6,012 nucleotides of DNA, taken from NCBI GenBank assembly GCA_028718045.1, contig JAQUMQ010000097.1, positions 1 through 6,012 on the forward strand, written 5' to 3'. Numbering within the stretch: position 1 is the first letter of the stretch; each line of letters begins with the position of its first letter. This document shows, piece by piece, positions 1 through 5,772 of this stretch. A program made the position numbers and the translations under genes. The notes under the pieces were generated by a model. That model saw nothing but the letters and a program-made list of their open reading frames with translations. It did no database searches and was not told where the DNA came from. The DNA comes from Actinomycetota bacterium. Lineage in GTDB: Bacteria > Actinomycetota > Humimicrobiia > Humimicrobiales > Humimicrobiaceae.

Positions 1-1146
1 ATCGAAAGGAAAGAAGTTACCGATACTCCTGTCAGATGTGCCGAACTTATGCCAAAAGCCATAACCCAACTTTATGATGGCAAGATCGCGGGGATAAATA
101 ATGAAATAAATTATATGGAAACATATATTACGGGAAAACTGGCAAATACCATAAAATCTCCCGGTTTTATTATGGACAGAAATGTGTTTACCGGATTTCT
201 GATAAAAGAATTTGTTAAAAATGGGGGAATTTATCTGAACTCCACGAACTTTTTGAATGCGAAATATTTAAACTGTCCGAATCAGGGTGGAAATAATATG
301 ACGAGTCAAAGTTTTGAAAGCTGCCGCGACGAAATCGGTTTTATGGAAAACAAGGTGCTAGGCCTCTCGGTACGCCGTAGAAATAATGATAAGCTTGAAA
401 GAATCAAAACAAGAATTTTGGTTGGATCTGATGGTCCTTATTCCAGAGTCGGGAAGATTATGAATTCTTTTTTTGGTTCCGGTGACAAAACCAATGATGT
501 TCCGTGCAGCAGTCCCCAAAAAGAAGTTCTTTCAGACAGTTGTCATGTTGTGGCGTTTCAGGAAAATCTTGTAAAGCAAAAATATTATGAGGATAATGCC
601 AAAATATTTTTTTATCCGAATCTTATCTGTGGCTATGGCTGGCTGTTCCCCAAGAAAGACAGCTTGAATATCGGAATAGCAATGGGTATGGGGGCTGCAA
701 GAAATAAAGGCTTGAAGGATGTTTATTTTTGGTTTAAAGATGAATTGCTTAAAAATAACTTTATAAACGGTTTCGAAAAACAAAATAGTGCCGCGGCCGG
801 TCTGGCACCCGTAAGTGGCATCAAATATCAGCTTGCAAAAAACAATATCGTGCTCATAGGTGATGCTGCAGGTTTATGCAATCCCATAACCGGAGCCGGG
901 AATTTTAATGCTGCCGCTTCGGCAAAAATTGTTTCCGAATATATAAAAAAAGCTTTGAAAACTGGCGACTCCGGGATATTGAAGGGGGCTGACATGGAGA
1001 TTAAAAACTTTTTTGGTCCCAGCCTTTCCCACGCAAGGAGCAAAAGGAATATAATGGAAGAGAAATGGGAAATTGATGATTTTGAAAATCTGATCGTGAA
1101 GTCATGGATATCTTTTAAAGGTTATTGGCAAAGGACGAAGATTTAA
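1..1146 (+). CDS. Geranylgeranyl reductase family FAD-dependent oxidoreductase, 5' end missing
   Basis: The reading frame is open from base 1, so the gene begins upstream; the ATG at 49 is internal. The visible part is 381 codons ending in TAA. The first residues, IERKEVTDTPVRCAE, match the stretch that follows the N-terminal Rossmann strand in this family, so the GxGxxG FAD motif should lie just outside the window. Further family marks are LVGSDGPYSRVGK (the GADG-type motif, about 418-456), the substrate-pocket signature GYGWLFPKK (631-657), and GDAAGLCNPITGAG (859-900), the second FAD-contacting motif. Known relatives reduce isoprenoid double bonds in archaeal lipids, chlorophyll side chains or menaquinone; the substrate here cannot be read from sequence. 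The stretch between about 270 and 360 looks like a low-similarity insertion relative to the family as I recall it. The family call is secure; a link to the sugar genes downstream is only suggested by position. Confidence 0.87.
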   Translation: MERKEVTDTPVRCAELMPKAITQLYDGKIAGINNEINYMETYITGKLANTIKSPGFIMDRNVFTGFLIKEFVKNGGIYLNSTNFLNAKYLNCPNQGGNNMTSQSFESCRDEIGFMENKVLGLSVRRRNNDKLERIKTRILVGSDGPYSRVGKIMNSFFGSGDKTNDVPCSSPQKEVLSDSCHVVAFQENLVKQKYYEDNAKIFFYPNLICGYGWLFPKKDSLNIGIAMGMGAARNKGLKDVYFWFKDELLKNNFINGFEKQNSAAAGLAPVSGIKYQLAKNNIVLIGDAAGLCNPITGAGNFNAAASAKIVSEYIKKALKTGDSGILKGADMEIKNFFGPSLSHARSKRNIMEEKWEIDDFENLIVKSWISFKGYWQRTKI

Positions 1147-1147
1147 A

Positions 1148-1177
1148 AATTTTTGATTAAATCAAAAATTGTTTTAT
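1148..1177 (+). terminator. Probable intrinsic terminator after the oxidoreductase gene
   Basis: The arms AATTTTTGATT (1148-1158) and AATCAAAAATT (1160-1170) are perfect inverted repeats of 11 bases around one central base. With the innermost pairs opened this gives a 9-bp stem and a 5-base loop. It is followed by GTTTTATTT, a broken T-tract. The structure starts two bases after the stop codon. The stem is almost all A-T, so strength is uncertain; the near-symmetry means it could also work from the other strand. Confidence 0.55.
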
Positions 1178-1206
1178 TTGGGTAATTATACTTAATTTGA
1201 TTTGCA

Positions 1207-1234
1207 TTGCTTTCAAGTTTTTATATGTTAAAAT
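1207..1234 (+). promoter_or_regulatory. Candidate promoter for the glycosyltransferase gene
   Basis: TTGCTT (1207-1212) and TAAAAT (1229-1234) are separated by 16 bases and resemble a vegetative -35/-10 pair. Transcription would start near 1241 and leave a leader of roughly 38 bases before the TTG start. The region is very AT-rich, so chance matches are common. Its position just after a likely terminator supports it. Confidence 0.35.
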
Positions 1235-1266
1235 ATGCACAATTAAATTCTTAAAACAAAACTATC

Positions 1267-1273
1267 AGGGGAG
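1267..1273 (+). promoter_or_regulatory. Ribosome binding site that fixes the TTG start at 1279
   Basis: AGGGGAG lies 5 bases before TTG (1279) and only 1 base before an out-of-frame ATG at 1275 that opens a 9-codon frame. Spacing favours TTG, which is also in frame with the glycosyltransferase domain. No in-frame ATG lies nearby. Confidence 0.65.
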
Positions 1274-1278
1274 AATGG

Positions 1279-2238
1279 TTGTACGATTTAAAAAAAGACA
1301 ATAAAATTTTTCCTGCTGATAAAACAAATAATAATGCCAAAATTGTTTCGATAATCATAGTAAGTTATAACAGCAGAAAATTTTTGAAAAACTGCATAGA
1401 TTCCATAATAAAATTTCCGCCAAATCTTTCCGAAAGCGAATTTGACGTGACTGTTGTCGATAATAACTCGACGGATGGTTCCGGGGAATTAATTGAAAAA
1501 AATTATCTTAAATACAATTATATAAAATTGATTAGAAACGATTCAAATAAAGGTTTTTCTCATGCCAACAATATCGCCATTAAAGAATCAAATTCAAAAT
1601 ATTTTCTTTTATTAAACAGCGATACGGAAATATATGAAAATTCCATTGACGGGCTTATAAAATTCTTTGAGGAATCTCGTAAGAAGGGAATAAATATCGG
1701 TATAGCAGGTCCGAAAATTATAAATTCCGATGGCTCCGTACAGCTTTCATGCAGAAGATTTCCTTCTTTTTTAAATGCAGCCATCTATACGATTCTTGCA
1801 GGCATAAAACCTGACAACAGGTTTTCAAGAAATTATAAGCTTGCGGATGTCGACAGGAGCATGCCGTTTGAGGTTGACTGGGTTTCAGGTTCGGCAATGA
1901 TGATTAACGGCAAAGCTTTAAAGGTAACCGGAATTTTTGATGAAAATTACTTTATGTATGTCGAAGATGTGGATTTATGCTACAGAATGTGGAAGAAAGG
2001 ATTTAAAGTATATTATTATCCTCTGGTTAAAATACTTCATCACATAGGGGGAAGTACGGAAAGCAATTCGATTCTTTCACAGATAAGAATGCAGAAAAGT
2101 GTTTTGTATTTTTACATAAAAACATATAAAAAAACATATAAGATAGTCTTGATTCCTTTTGTTTTTCTTGTTTTAGGTTTCAGGATTTTAACGACTTATT
2201 TAAAAAATATTGCCAAAGAGAGTAATAAGAACAAATAG
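1279..2238 (+). CDS. Family 2 glycosyltransferase, WbbL/rhamnosyltransferase type
   Basis: A 319-residue GT-A fold enzyme. A hydrophilic leader of about 20 residues precedes the nucleotide-binding start VSIIIVSYNS (23-32). DNNSTDGS (61-68), GFSHANN (92-98) and LLLNSDTE (110-117) follow, with D115 in the DXD-like position that holds the metal and nucleotide sugar. EDVDLCYR (229-236) has the probable catalytic acid region, and HHIGGS (254-259) is the conserved histidine segment of WbbL-like enzymes. A hydrophobic stretch at about 288-308 probably anchors or presses the C-terminus to the inner face of the membrane. Relatives transfer rhamnose or similar sugars to lipid-linked acceptors. Given the GDP-D-rhamnose genes downstream, a D-rhamnosyl or mannosyl donor is plausible, but this is inference. 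The start is TTG with a good ribosome site. GC is low: about 28% over six sampled 60-base lines, against about 42% for six lines of gmd. Confidence 0.88.
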   Translation: MYDLKKDNKIFPADKTNNNAKIVSIIIVSYNSRKFLKNCIDSIIKFPPNLSESEFDVTVVDNNSTDGSGELIEKNYLKYNYIKLIRNDSNKGFSHANNIAIKESNSKYFLLLNSDTEIYENSIDGLIKFFEESRKKGINIGIAGPKIINSDGSVQLSCRRFPSFLNAAIYTILAGIKPDNRFSRNYKLADVDRSMPFEVDWVSGSAMMINGKALKVTGIFDENYFMYVEDVDLCYRMWKKGFKVYYYPLVKILHHIGGSTESNSILSQIRMQKSVLYFYIKTYKKTYKIVLIPFVFLVLGFRILTTYLKNIAKESNKNK

Positions 2239-2291
2239 GAACAAATAAACTTAAGAAAAGAAATTTAACTTAAGTGGTTGTTTCGTTTTTT
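2238..2291 (+). terminator. Possible terminator after the glycosyltransferase gene
   Basis: GGAACAA (2238-2244) can pair with TTGTTTC (2278-2284, one G-T pair). CTTAAG (2250-2255) can pair with a second CTTAAG (2269-2274) across a 13-base loop. Together they form a two-part stem with an internal bulge, followed by GTTTTTT (2285-2291). The interrupted stem makes this less certain than a simple hairpin. The left arm begins at the last base of the stop codon. Confidence 0.4.
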
Positions 2292-2318
2292 GATTTATAC
2301 TAAAAATAAATATAAAAT
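2290..2318 (+). promoter_or_regulatory. Candidate promoter for rmd-manC
   Basis: TTGATT (2290-2295) and TAAAAT (2313-2318) are spaced by 17 bases. TATAAA at 2311 is an overlapping alternative -10. Transcription from here would give a leader of about 140 bases carrying the foldable element at 2341-2421. The -35 overlaps the T-tract of the proposed terminator, so one of the two calls could be wrong. Confidence 0.3.
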
Positions 2319-2340
2319 ATAACTCACAAAAACCATAGAA

Positions 2341-2421
2341 GGATGGGCGGTATTTTGCCAAACCTAAGTTTTACTGATTATTTATCGCCAGCTAATCAGA
2401 TATGATATAGGCAAATTAGCC
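2341..2421 (+). other. Leader region with several alternative stems (possible cis-regulatory RNA)
   Basis: This patch is richer in G and C than the spacer around it. Complementary pairs visible by eye: GGCGGTA (2346-2352) with TATCGCC (2383-2389), one G-T pair; TTTGCC (2354-2359) with GGCAAA (2410-2415); CTGATTA (2374-2380) with TAATCAG (2393-2399); and GCTAAT (2391-2396) with ATTAGC (2415-2420). The third and fourth share bases and exclude each other; the first and third interlock as in a pseudoknot. I do not recognise a known riboswitch class. Stems of 6-7 bp in 80 bases can also arise by chance, so the call is tentative. Confidence 0.3.
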
Positions 2422-2452
2422 ATGATAGCAATTGTTAATGAATTCAATAAAA

Positions 2453-2460
2453 GGAAGTGA
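2453..2460 (+). promoter_or_regulatory. Ribosome binding site that fixes the TTG start of rmd
   Basis: GGAAGTGA is close to the consensus GGAGGTGA and lies 3 bases before TTG (2464). Its TGA (2458-2460) is an in-frame stop two codons upstream. No earlier start is possible, and the Rossmann motif begins at once after the TTG. The TTG is therefore effectively forced. Confidence 0.75.
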
Positions 2461-2463
2461 CTT

Positions 2464-3426
2464 TTGAGGATATTAATAACTGGCATAAACGGTTTTGTAG
2501 GAGGACATCTTGCAAATTATCTGTGCGGTATGAATGGCAACGATGAAATAGTCGGGCTTGATATAAATACCTGTAATTTTTATGAAAGATTTAAAGGTGA
2601 AGCAAATAAGATAAAACTTATAAATGTCGACCTGACTGATTCCGGTAAGGTTGAGGAGCTTATCAAAGATTATAAACCGGAGCATGTATATCATCTTGCT
2701 GCACAAGCTTCGGTAAGCGAATCATGGAAAAATCCTATCGAAACCTTTAAAGTGAATGTCTTTGGCGGAATCAATATTTTGGAAAGCATAAGAAAATACT
2801 ATGCTATTTGTAAATTCCTTTCCGTATGCACTGCCGAAGAATACGAACTGATGAAAAACAATGGCTCTGCTATAACGGAAGATGTAAAAATTAATCCCAC
2901 CAATCCTTATGCAATCAGCAAAGCTGCTCTTGATTACTTTTCAACTACTTATTTTTTGGCTTACAAAATCCCGGTTTTTGTAAGCCGGTCTTTTAACCAT
3001 ATCGGTCCCGGTCAATCTGAAAGATTTGTTTGCTCGGATTTCGCAAAACAAATTGCCGAAATAGAAAAAGGTTTAAGAGAGCCTGTAGTGTATGTCGGAA
3101 ATCTTGCAGCTTACAGGGACTTCCTTGATGTAAGGGATGTCATAAAGGCTTACTATTATATTGTCAATAAGGGCAAAGCAGGAGAGGTATACAATATTTG
3201 CTCTGGTCAAAAGCAGAAAATTTCTGATTTATTGGATATTTTGCTTTCGTATAGCAAAACTGGCAGTATTGAAATAAAAACCGATAATTTAAAGCTCAGG
3301 CCTATTGATAATGAGATAATATTTGGCGATAATTCAAAGTTAAAAAAACATACCGGATGGAGTCCTGATTATACGATTAAACAAGCTTTAAAAGACACAC
3401 TAGAATATTGGAGGCAAAAAGTATGA
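2464..3426 (+). CDS. rmd: GDP-6-deoxy-4-keto-D-mannose reductase-like SDR enzyme
   Basis: A 320-residue extended short-chain dehydrogenase. The coenzyme motif is GINGFVG (7-13), with D33 ending the second strand, which suggests NADH use. HLAAQASVSESW (77-88) and NPYAISK (147-153, Tyr149 and Lys153 of the catalytic set) follow, then FNHIGPGQSERFVCSDFAKQ, which is typical of Rmd and shared in part with Gmd. GNLAAYRDFLDVRDV, YNICSG and a C-terminal LRP...GDNSKLK...TGW complete the family pattern. Rmd reduces the Gmd product to GDP-D-rhamnose in the cytoplasm, and a separate, more canonical Gmd lies downstream, which supports the reductase call. An odd point is the serine/threonine motif: the usual SSSEVYG-like string reads CTAEEYE (122-128), keeping Thr123 and Glu125. 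A related C4 reductase or epimerase making another GDP-6-deoxyhexose is the main alternative. The start is TTG; the last bases overlap manC. Confidence 0.8.
   Translation: MRILITGINGFVGGHLANYLCGMNGNDEIVGLDINTCNFYERFKGEANKIKLINVDLTDSGKVEELIKDYKPEHVYHLAAQASVSESWKNPIETFKVNVFGGINILESIRKYYAICKFLSVCTAEEYELMKNNGSAITEDVKINPTNPYAISKAALDYFSTTYFLAYKIPVFVSRSFNHIGPGQSERFVCSDFAKQIAEIEKGLREPVVYVGNLAAYRDFLDVRDVIKAYYYIVNKGKAGEVYNICSGQKQKISDLLDILLSYSKTGSIEIKTDNLKLRPIDNEIIFGDNSKLKKHTGWSPDYTIKQALKDTLEYWRQKV
3410..3414 (+). promoter_or_regulatory. Ribosome binding site of manC, inside the end of rmd
   Basis: GGAGG lies 8 bases before ATG (3423). The TTG at 3408 is in the same frame but overlaps this site and has no ribosome site of its own. 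It would add five residues before the conserved N-terminus MKAVILAGG, so 3423 is preferred. Confidence 0.8.
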
Positions 3427-4538
3427 AAGCAGTTATATTGGCCGGAGGTTTCGGCACTAGGATAAGGCCATTAACCTATTTAAACCCAAAACCAATGCTG
3501 CCATTGGTAAACAAGCCTTTTATGCATAATTTTATTTCATGGATAAAATCTCATGATATCAAGGATATTATTTTATCTACCGGTTATCTTCCCGAAATTT
3601 TTGAAAATTATTTCAAAGAGGAGAAGGATTTAGGAATCAAGATGACTTTTGTAACCGAAGAAGTACCGCTTGGGACATGCGGTGCTGTAAAAAATGTGGA
3701 AGATCACCTGGATAATGAAAGCTTCATGGTTTTTAACGGAGATGTTCTTTCGGATATAGATTTGAATGATATGATCAGATATCACAAAGACAAAAAATCA
3801 GACATTACCATAGCTCTTACTCCGGTCGAAGATCCTACTTCGTATGGACTTGTGCCGCTTGACAAGGACGGCCGAGTTGAGAAATTTCTCGAAAAACCCA
3901 GCTGGGATGAAATAACGACAAACCTCATAAATGCAGGTACATACATAATCGAACGAAAGCTGCTTGATCTGGTTCCGGAAGGCGAGAATTATTCTTTCGA
4001 AAGAGGTCTTTTCCCGAATGCTCTTGAAATCGGTTATAGCATTTATGGCTATGTCTCGAATGCCTACTGGCTTGATCTGGGAACTCCCGAAAAATATATA
4101 CAGGCACATCAGGATATATTAAACGGCAAAATAAAGTTCGATTTCCCGGGGGAAGAATTATTTAAAAACATATATCTGGGGAAATTTTCGAAATTCAGCA
4201 AGGAAAGCTTAAAGTCTGGGCCGATAGTGGTCGGGGAAAACTGTGTCATAGAAGAAGGTGCCGTCATTAATCCCCTGACGGTCATAGGAAGCAACTGCCG
4301 TATCTGCAAAGGCTCGCACATAAGCAGGAGCATTATTTTTGACGGATGTCAGATTGAAGAAGGGTGTATCATTAAAGATTCCATCTTGTCTTATAATGTT
4401 AAAATTGGACGTAAAGTTGTAATAGACAATAACTCCGTAATCGGAGACAATACATTAATAGATGACGGAAATATTTTAAAAAACGGTATAAAAATAAATA
4501 TAAATTCCAATATAAAAAAAAGTGAAATAAGTTTTTGA
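3423..4538 (+). CDS. manC: Mannose-1-phosphate guanylyltransferase (nucleotidyltransferase plus left-handed beta-helix)
   Basis: 371 residues from the ATG at 3423. The N-terminal nucleotidyltransferase domain (about 1-230) begins MKAVILAGGFGTRIRPLT, the NTP-binding signature, followed by the conserved lysine in PKP (22-24). NGD (105-107) and YWLDLGTPEKY (215-225) supply the probable metal-binding aspartates D107 and D218. EKP (157-159) and NLINAGTYI (167-175) are the sugar-phosphate side. From about 250 on, imperfect six-residue repeats rich in I, V and G (such as IVVGEN, CVIEEG, AVINPL) predict a left-handed beta-helix. The enzyme would join GTP and mannose-1-phosphate to give GDP-mannose. 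LTPVEDPTSYG and the NLINAGTYI region fit guanylyltransferases better than glucose-1-phosphate thymidylyltransferases, and the gmd/rmd neighbours agree. It resembles the short eukaryote-like GMP synthases, not the longer fused ManC/AlgA form. The ATGA overlap with rmd indicates translational coupling. Confidence 0.87.
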   Translation: MKAVILAGGFGTRIRPLTYLNPKPMLPLVNKPFMHNFISWIKSHDIKDIILSTGYLPEIFENYFKEEKDLGIKMTFVTEEVPLGTCGAVKNVEDHLDNESFMVFNGDVLSDIDLNDMIRYHKDKKSDITIALTPVEDPTSYGLVPLDKDGRVEKFLEKPSWDEITTNLINAGTYIIERKLLDLVPEGENYSFERGLFPNALEIGYSIYGYVSNAYWLDLGTPEKYIQAHQDILNGKIKFDFPGEELFKNIYLGKFSKFSKESLKSGPIVVGENCVIEEGAVINPLTVIGSNCRICKGSHISRSIIFDGCQIEEGCIIKDSILSYNVKIGRKVVIDNNSVIGDNTLIDDGNILKNGIKININSNIKKSEISF

Positions 4539-4558
4539 GCAATTAAGTTTTTATATCT

Positions 4559-4578
4559 CGATTTTGTGAACGATTTTG
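4559..4578 (+). repeat. Short tandem repeat after manC
   Basis: CGATTTTG occurs at 4559-4566 and again at 4571-4578, a 12-base period, and is followed by T-runs (4583-4588 and 4590-4594). No convincing stem precedes the T-runs, so I do not call a terminator. The spacer between manC and gmd otherwise shows only AT-rich sequence. Confidence 0.4.
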
Positions 4579-4643
4579 CAAGTTTTTTGTTTTTAGTTTC
4601 ATAAACGATACCGAATAATATTAATTTATGTTTTTTTATATTT

Positions 4644-4650
4644 AAGGAGG
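4644..4650 (+). promoter_or_regulatory. Consensus ribosome binding site that fixes the TTG start of gmd
   Basis: AAGGAGG is a full match to the anti-Shine-Dalgarno target and lies 5 bases before TTG (4656). The nearest upstream ATG (4628) is out of frame. The conserved Gmd N-terminus starts directly at the TTG. Confidence 0.85.
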
Positions 4651-4655
4651 TTTTT

Positions 4656-5618
4656 TTGAAAAAAGCGCTTATTACTGGAATTACAGGCCAGGATGGATCA
4701 TACCTTGCGGAACTTTTACTGGAAAAAGGTTATGAGGTTTATGGAATGGTAAGACGCTCTTCTACCGAGAATTTTGGGCGTATCGAGCATATAAGAGATA
4801 ATATAAAATTTCTGCAGGCGGATCTTTTGGATCAATTTTCGATAATAAGTGCGGTCAAAGAAGCAAATCCCGATGAAATATATAATCTGGCTGCACAATC
4901 TTTCGTTCCGACTTCATGGGATCAGCCGGTACTTACGGGTGAATTTACCGCACTTGGAGTTACGAGGCTTCTTGAAGCAGTAAGACACGTAAACAAGGAT
5001 ATCAAATTTTACCAGGCTTCGAGTTCCGAAATGTTCGGAAAGGTACAGGAAGTTCCCCAGAAAGAAACAACTCCCTTTTATCCCAGAAGTCCTTACGGTG
5101 TTGCAAAAGTATACGGCCATTTCATTACCGTCAACTACAGGGAAAGTTATGATATTTTCAGTTGTTCCGGAATATTGTTTAACCATGAATCACCCAGAAG
5201 AGGTCTCGAATTCGTAACCCGCAAAGTAACATACAATGCGGTAAGAATAAAACTTGGTTTGCAGGATGAAATTCATGTAGGAAATCTTGATGCCAAAAGA
5301 GATTGGGGATTTGCCGGAGACTATGTGGAAGCTATGTGGCTTATGCTGCAAAATGATAAGCCCGACAATTTCGTTATTGCGACCGGAGAGACACATTCGG
5401 TTCAGGAATTAATTGAAATAGCTTTTAGCTACCTTAATCTGGACTGGAAAAAACATGTGAAAATTAATCCCAAATTTATAAGACCCGCGGAAGTAGAGCT
5501 TTTGATAGGAGATTCAAGCAAAGCAAGATCACAATTGGGATGGAAACCAAAAGTAAATTTCGAAGGTCTGGTTAAGATGATGGTGGATGCAGACCATAAA
5601 TTGCTGACCGGCAAGTAG
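4656..5618 (+). CDS. gmd: GDP-mannose 4,6-dehydratase
   Basis: A 320-residue extended SDR enzyme, in the shorter size range of the family (E. coli Gmd is about 370). It carries the Gmd hallmarks in order: GITGQDGSYLAELL with GxxGxxG at 8-14, VRRSST (32-37) for the NADP phosphate, NLAAQSFVPTSW (77-88), ASSSEMFG (121-128) with Ser123 and Glu125, and YGVAK (147-151) with Tyr147 and Lys151 completing the catalytic set. FNHESPRRG (175-183), GNLDAKRDWG and ATGETHSV follow, then RPAEVELLIGDSSKA near the C-terminus. It converts GDP-mannose to GDP-4-keto-6-deoxy-D-mannose in the cytoplasm, the branch point to GDP-D-rhamnose, GDP-L-fucose and others. No GDP-fucose synthase signature is seen in the window, while an Rmd-like gene lies upstream. 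Start is TTG. It is less AT-rich than the glycosyltransferase. Confidence 0.95.
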   Translation: MKKALITGITGQDGSYLAELLLEKGYEVYGMVRRSSTENFGRIEHIRDNIKFLQADLLDQFSIISAVKEANPDEIYNLAAQSFVPTSWDQPVLTGEFTALGVTRLLEAVRHVNKDIKFYQASSSEMFGKVQEVPQKETTPFYPRSPYGVAKVYGHFITVNYRESYDIFSCSGILFNHESPRRGLEFVTRKVTYNAVRIKLGLQDEIHVGNLDAKRDWGFAGDYVEAMWLMLQNDKPDNFVIATGETHSVQELIEIAFSYLNLDWKKHVKINPKFIRPAEVELLIGDSSKARSQLGWKPKVNFEGLVKMMVDADHKLLTGK

Positions 5619-5697
5619 ATGTTAATATTTTAATTATCGATATGTCAATTATTTTACCTTAAAATTATTCTTAAAACATACGGTTGCCATGTATTAA

Positions 5698-5703
5698 TAT
5701 AAT
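5698..5703 (+). promoter_or_regulatory. Consensus -10 box before the phosphomannomutase gene
   Basis: TATAAT is a perfect -10 hexamer, about 70 bases before the start at 5773. No good -35 lies at 16-18 bases and there is no extended TG, so it may be chance in an AT-rich spacer. Confidence 0.25.
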
Positions 5704-5759
5704 CTAAGCTTAAGCATAACAGTTTTTTATTTTTTATCGTTTTGTGTCTTAAGCAAAGC

Positions 5760-5765
5760 AAAGGA
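5760..5765 (+). promoter_or_regulatory. Ribosome binding site selecting ATG 5773 over ATG 5767
   Basis: AAAGGA ends 7 bases before ATG 5773 but only 1 base before the in-frame ATG at 5767. Normal spacing favours 5773. Confidence 0.6.
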
Positions 5766-5772
5766 AATGGTC

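Noticed and set aside
49..51. ATG as the start of the oxidoreductase
   Set aside because: The same frame is open back to base 1 and the residues before this Met match the family, so the Met is internal.
1275..1304. ATG just before the glycosyltransferase start, opening a 9-codon frame
   Set aside because: The ribosome site is only one base away, too close for normal use, and nothing supports a leader peptide.
3798..4109. 103-codon open frame on the minus strand
   Set aside because: It lies wholly inside manC, whose protein is clearly conserved, and has no recognisable domain. The other minus-strand frames (532-783, 828-1043, 4109-4333, 4914-5186 and others) are likewise shadows of conserved genes.
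1215..4556. AAGTTTTTATAT found both at 1215-1226 and at 4545-4556
   Set aside because: A 12-base exact match of low-complexity AT sequence; too weak to call a repeat family or regulator site.
2464..5618. rmd and gmd as a recent duplication
   Set aside because: Both are 320 residues and share SDR motifs, but the sequences differ widely and each carries marks of its own subfamily.
5708..5736. GCTTAAGC palindrome followed by T-runs after gmd, as a terminator
   Set aside because: The palindrome has no room for a loop, and no other stable stem ends at the T-runs. The distant match CTTAAGC (5748-5754) would put the T-runs inside the loop.
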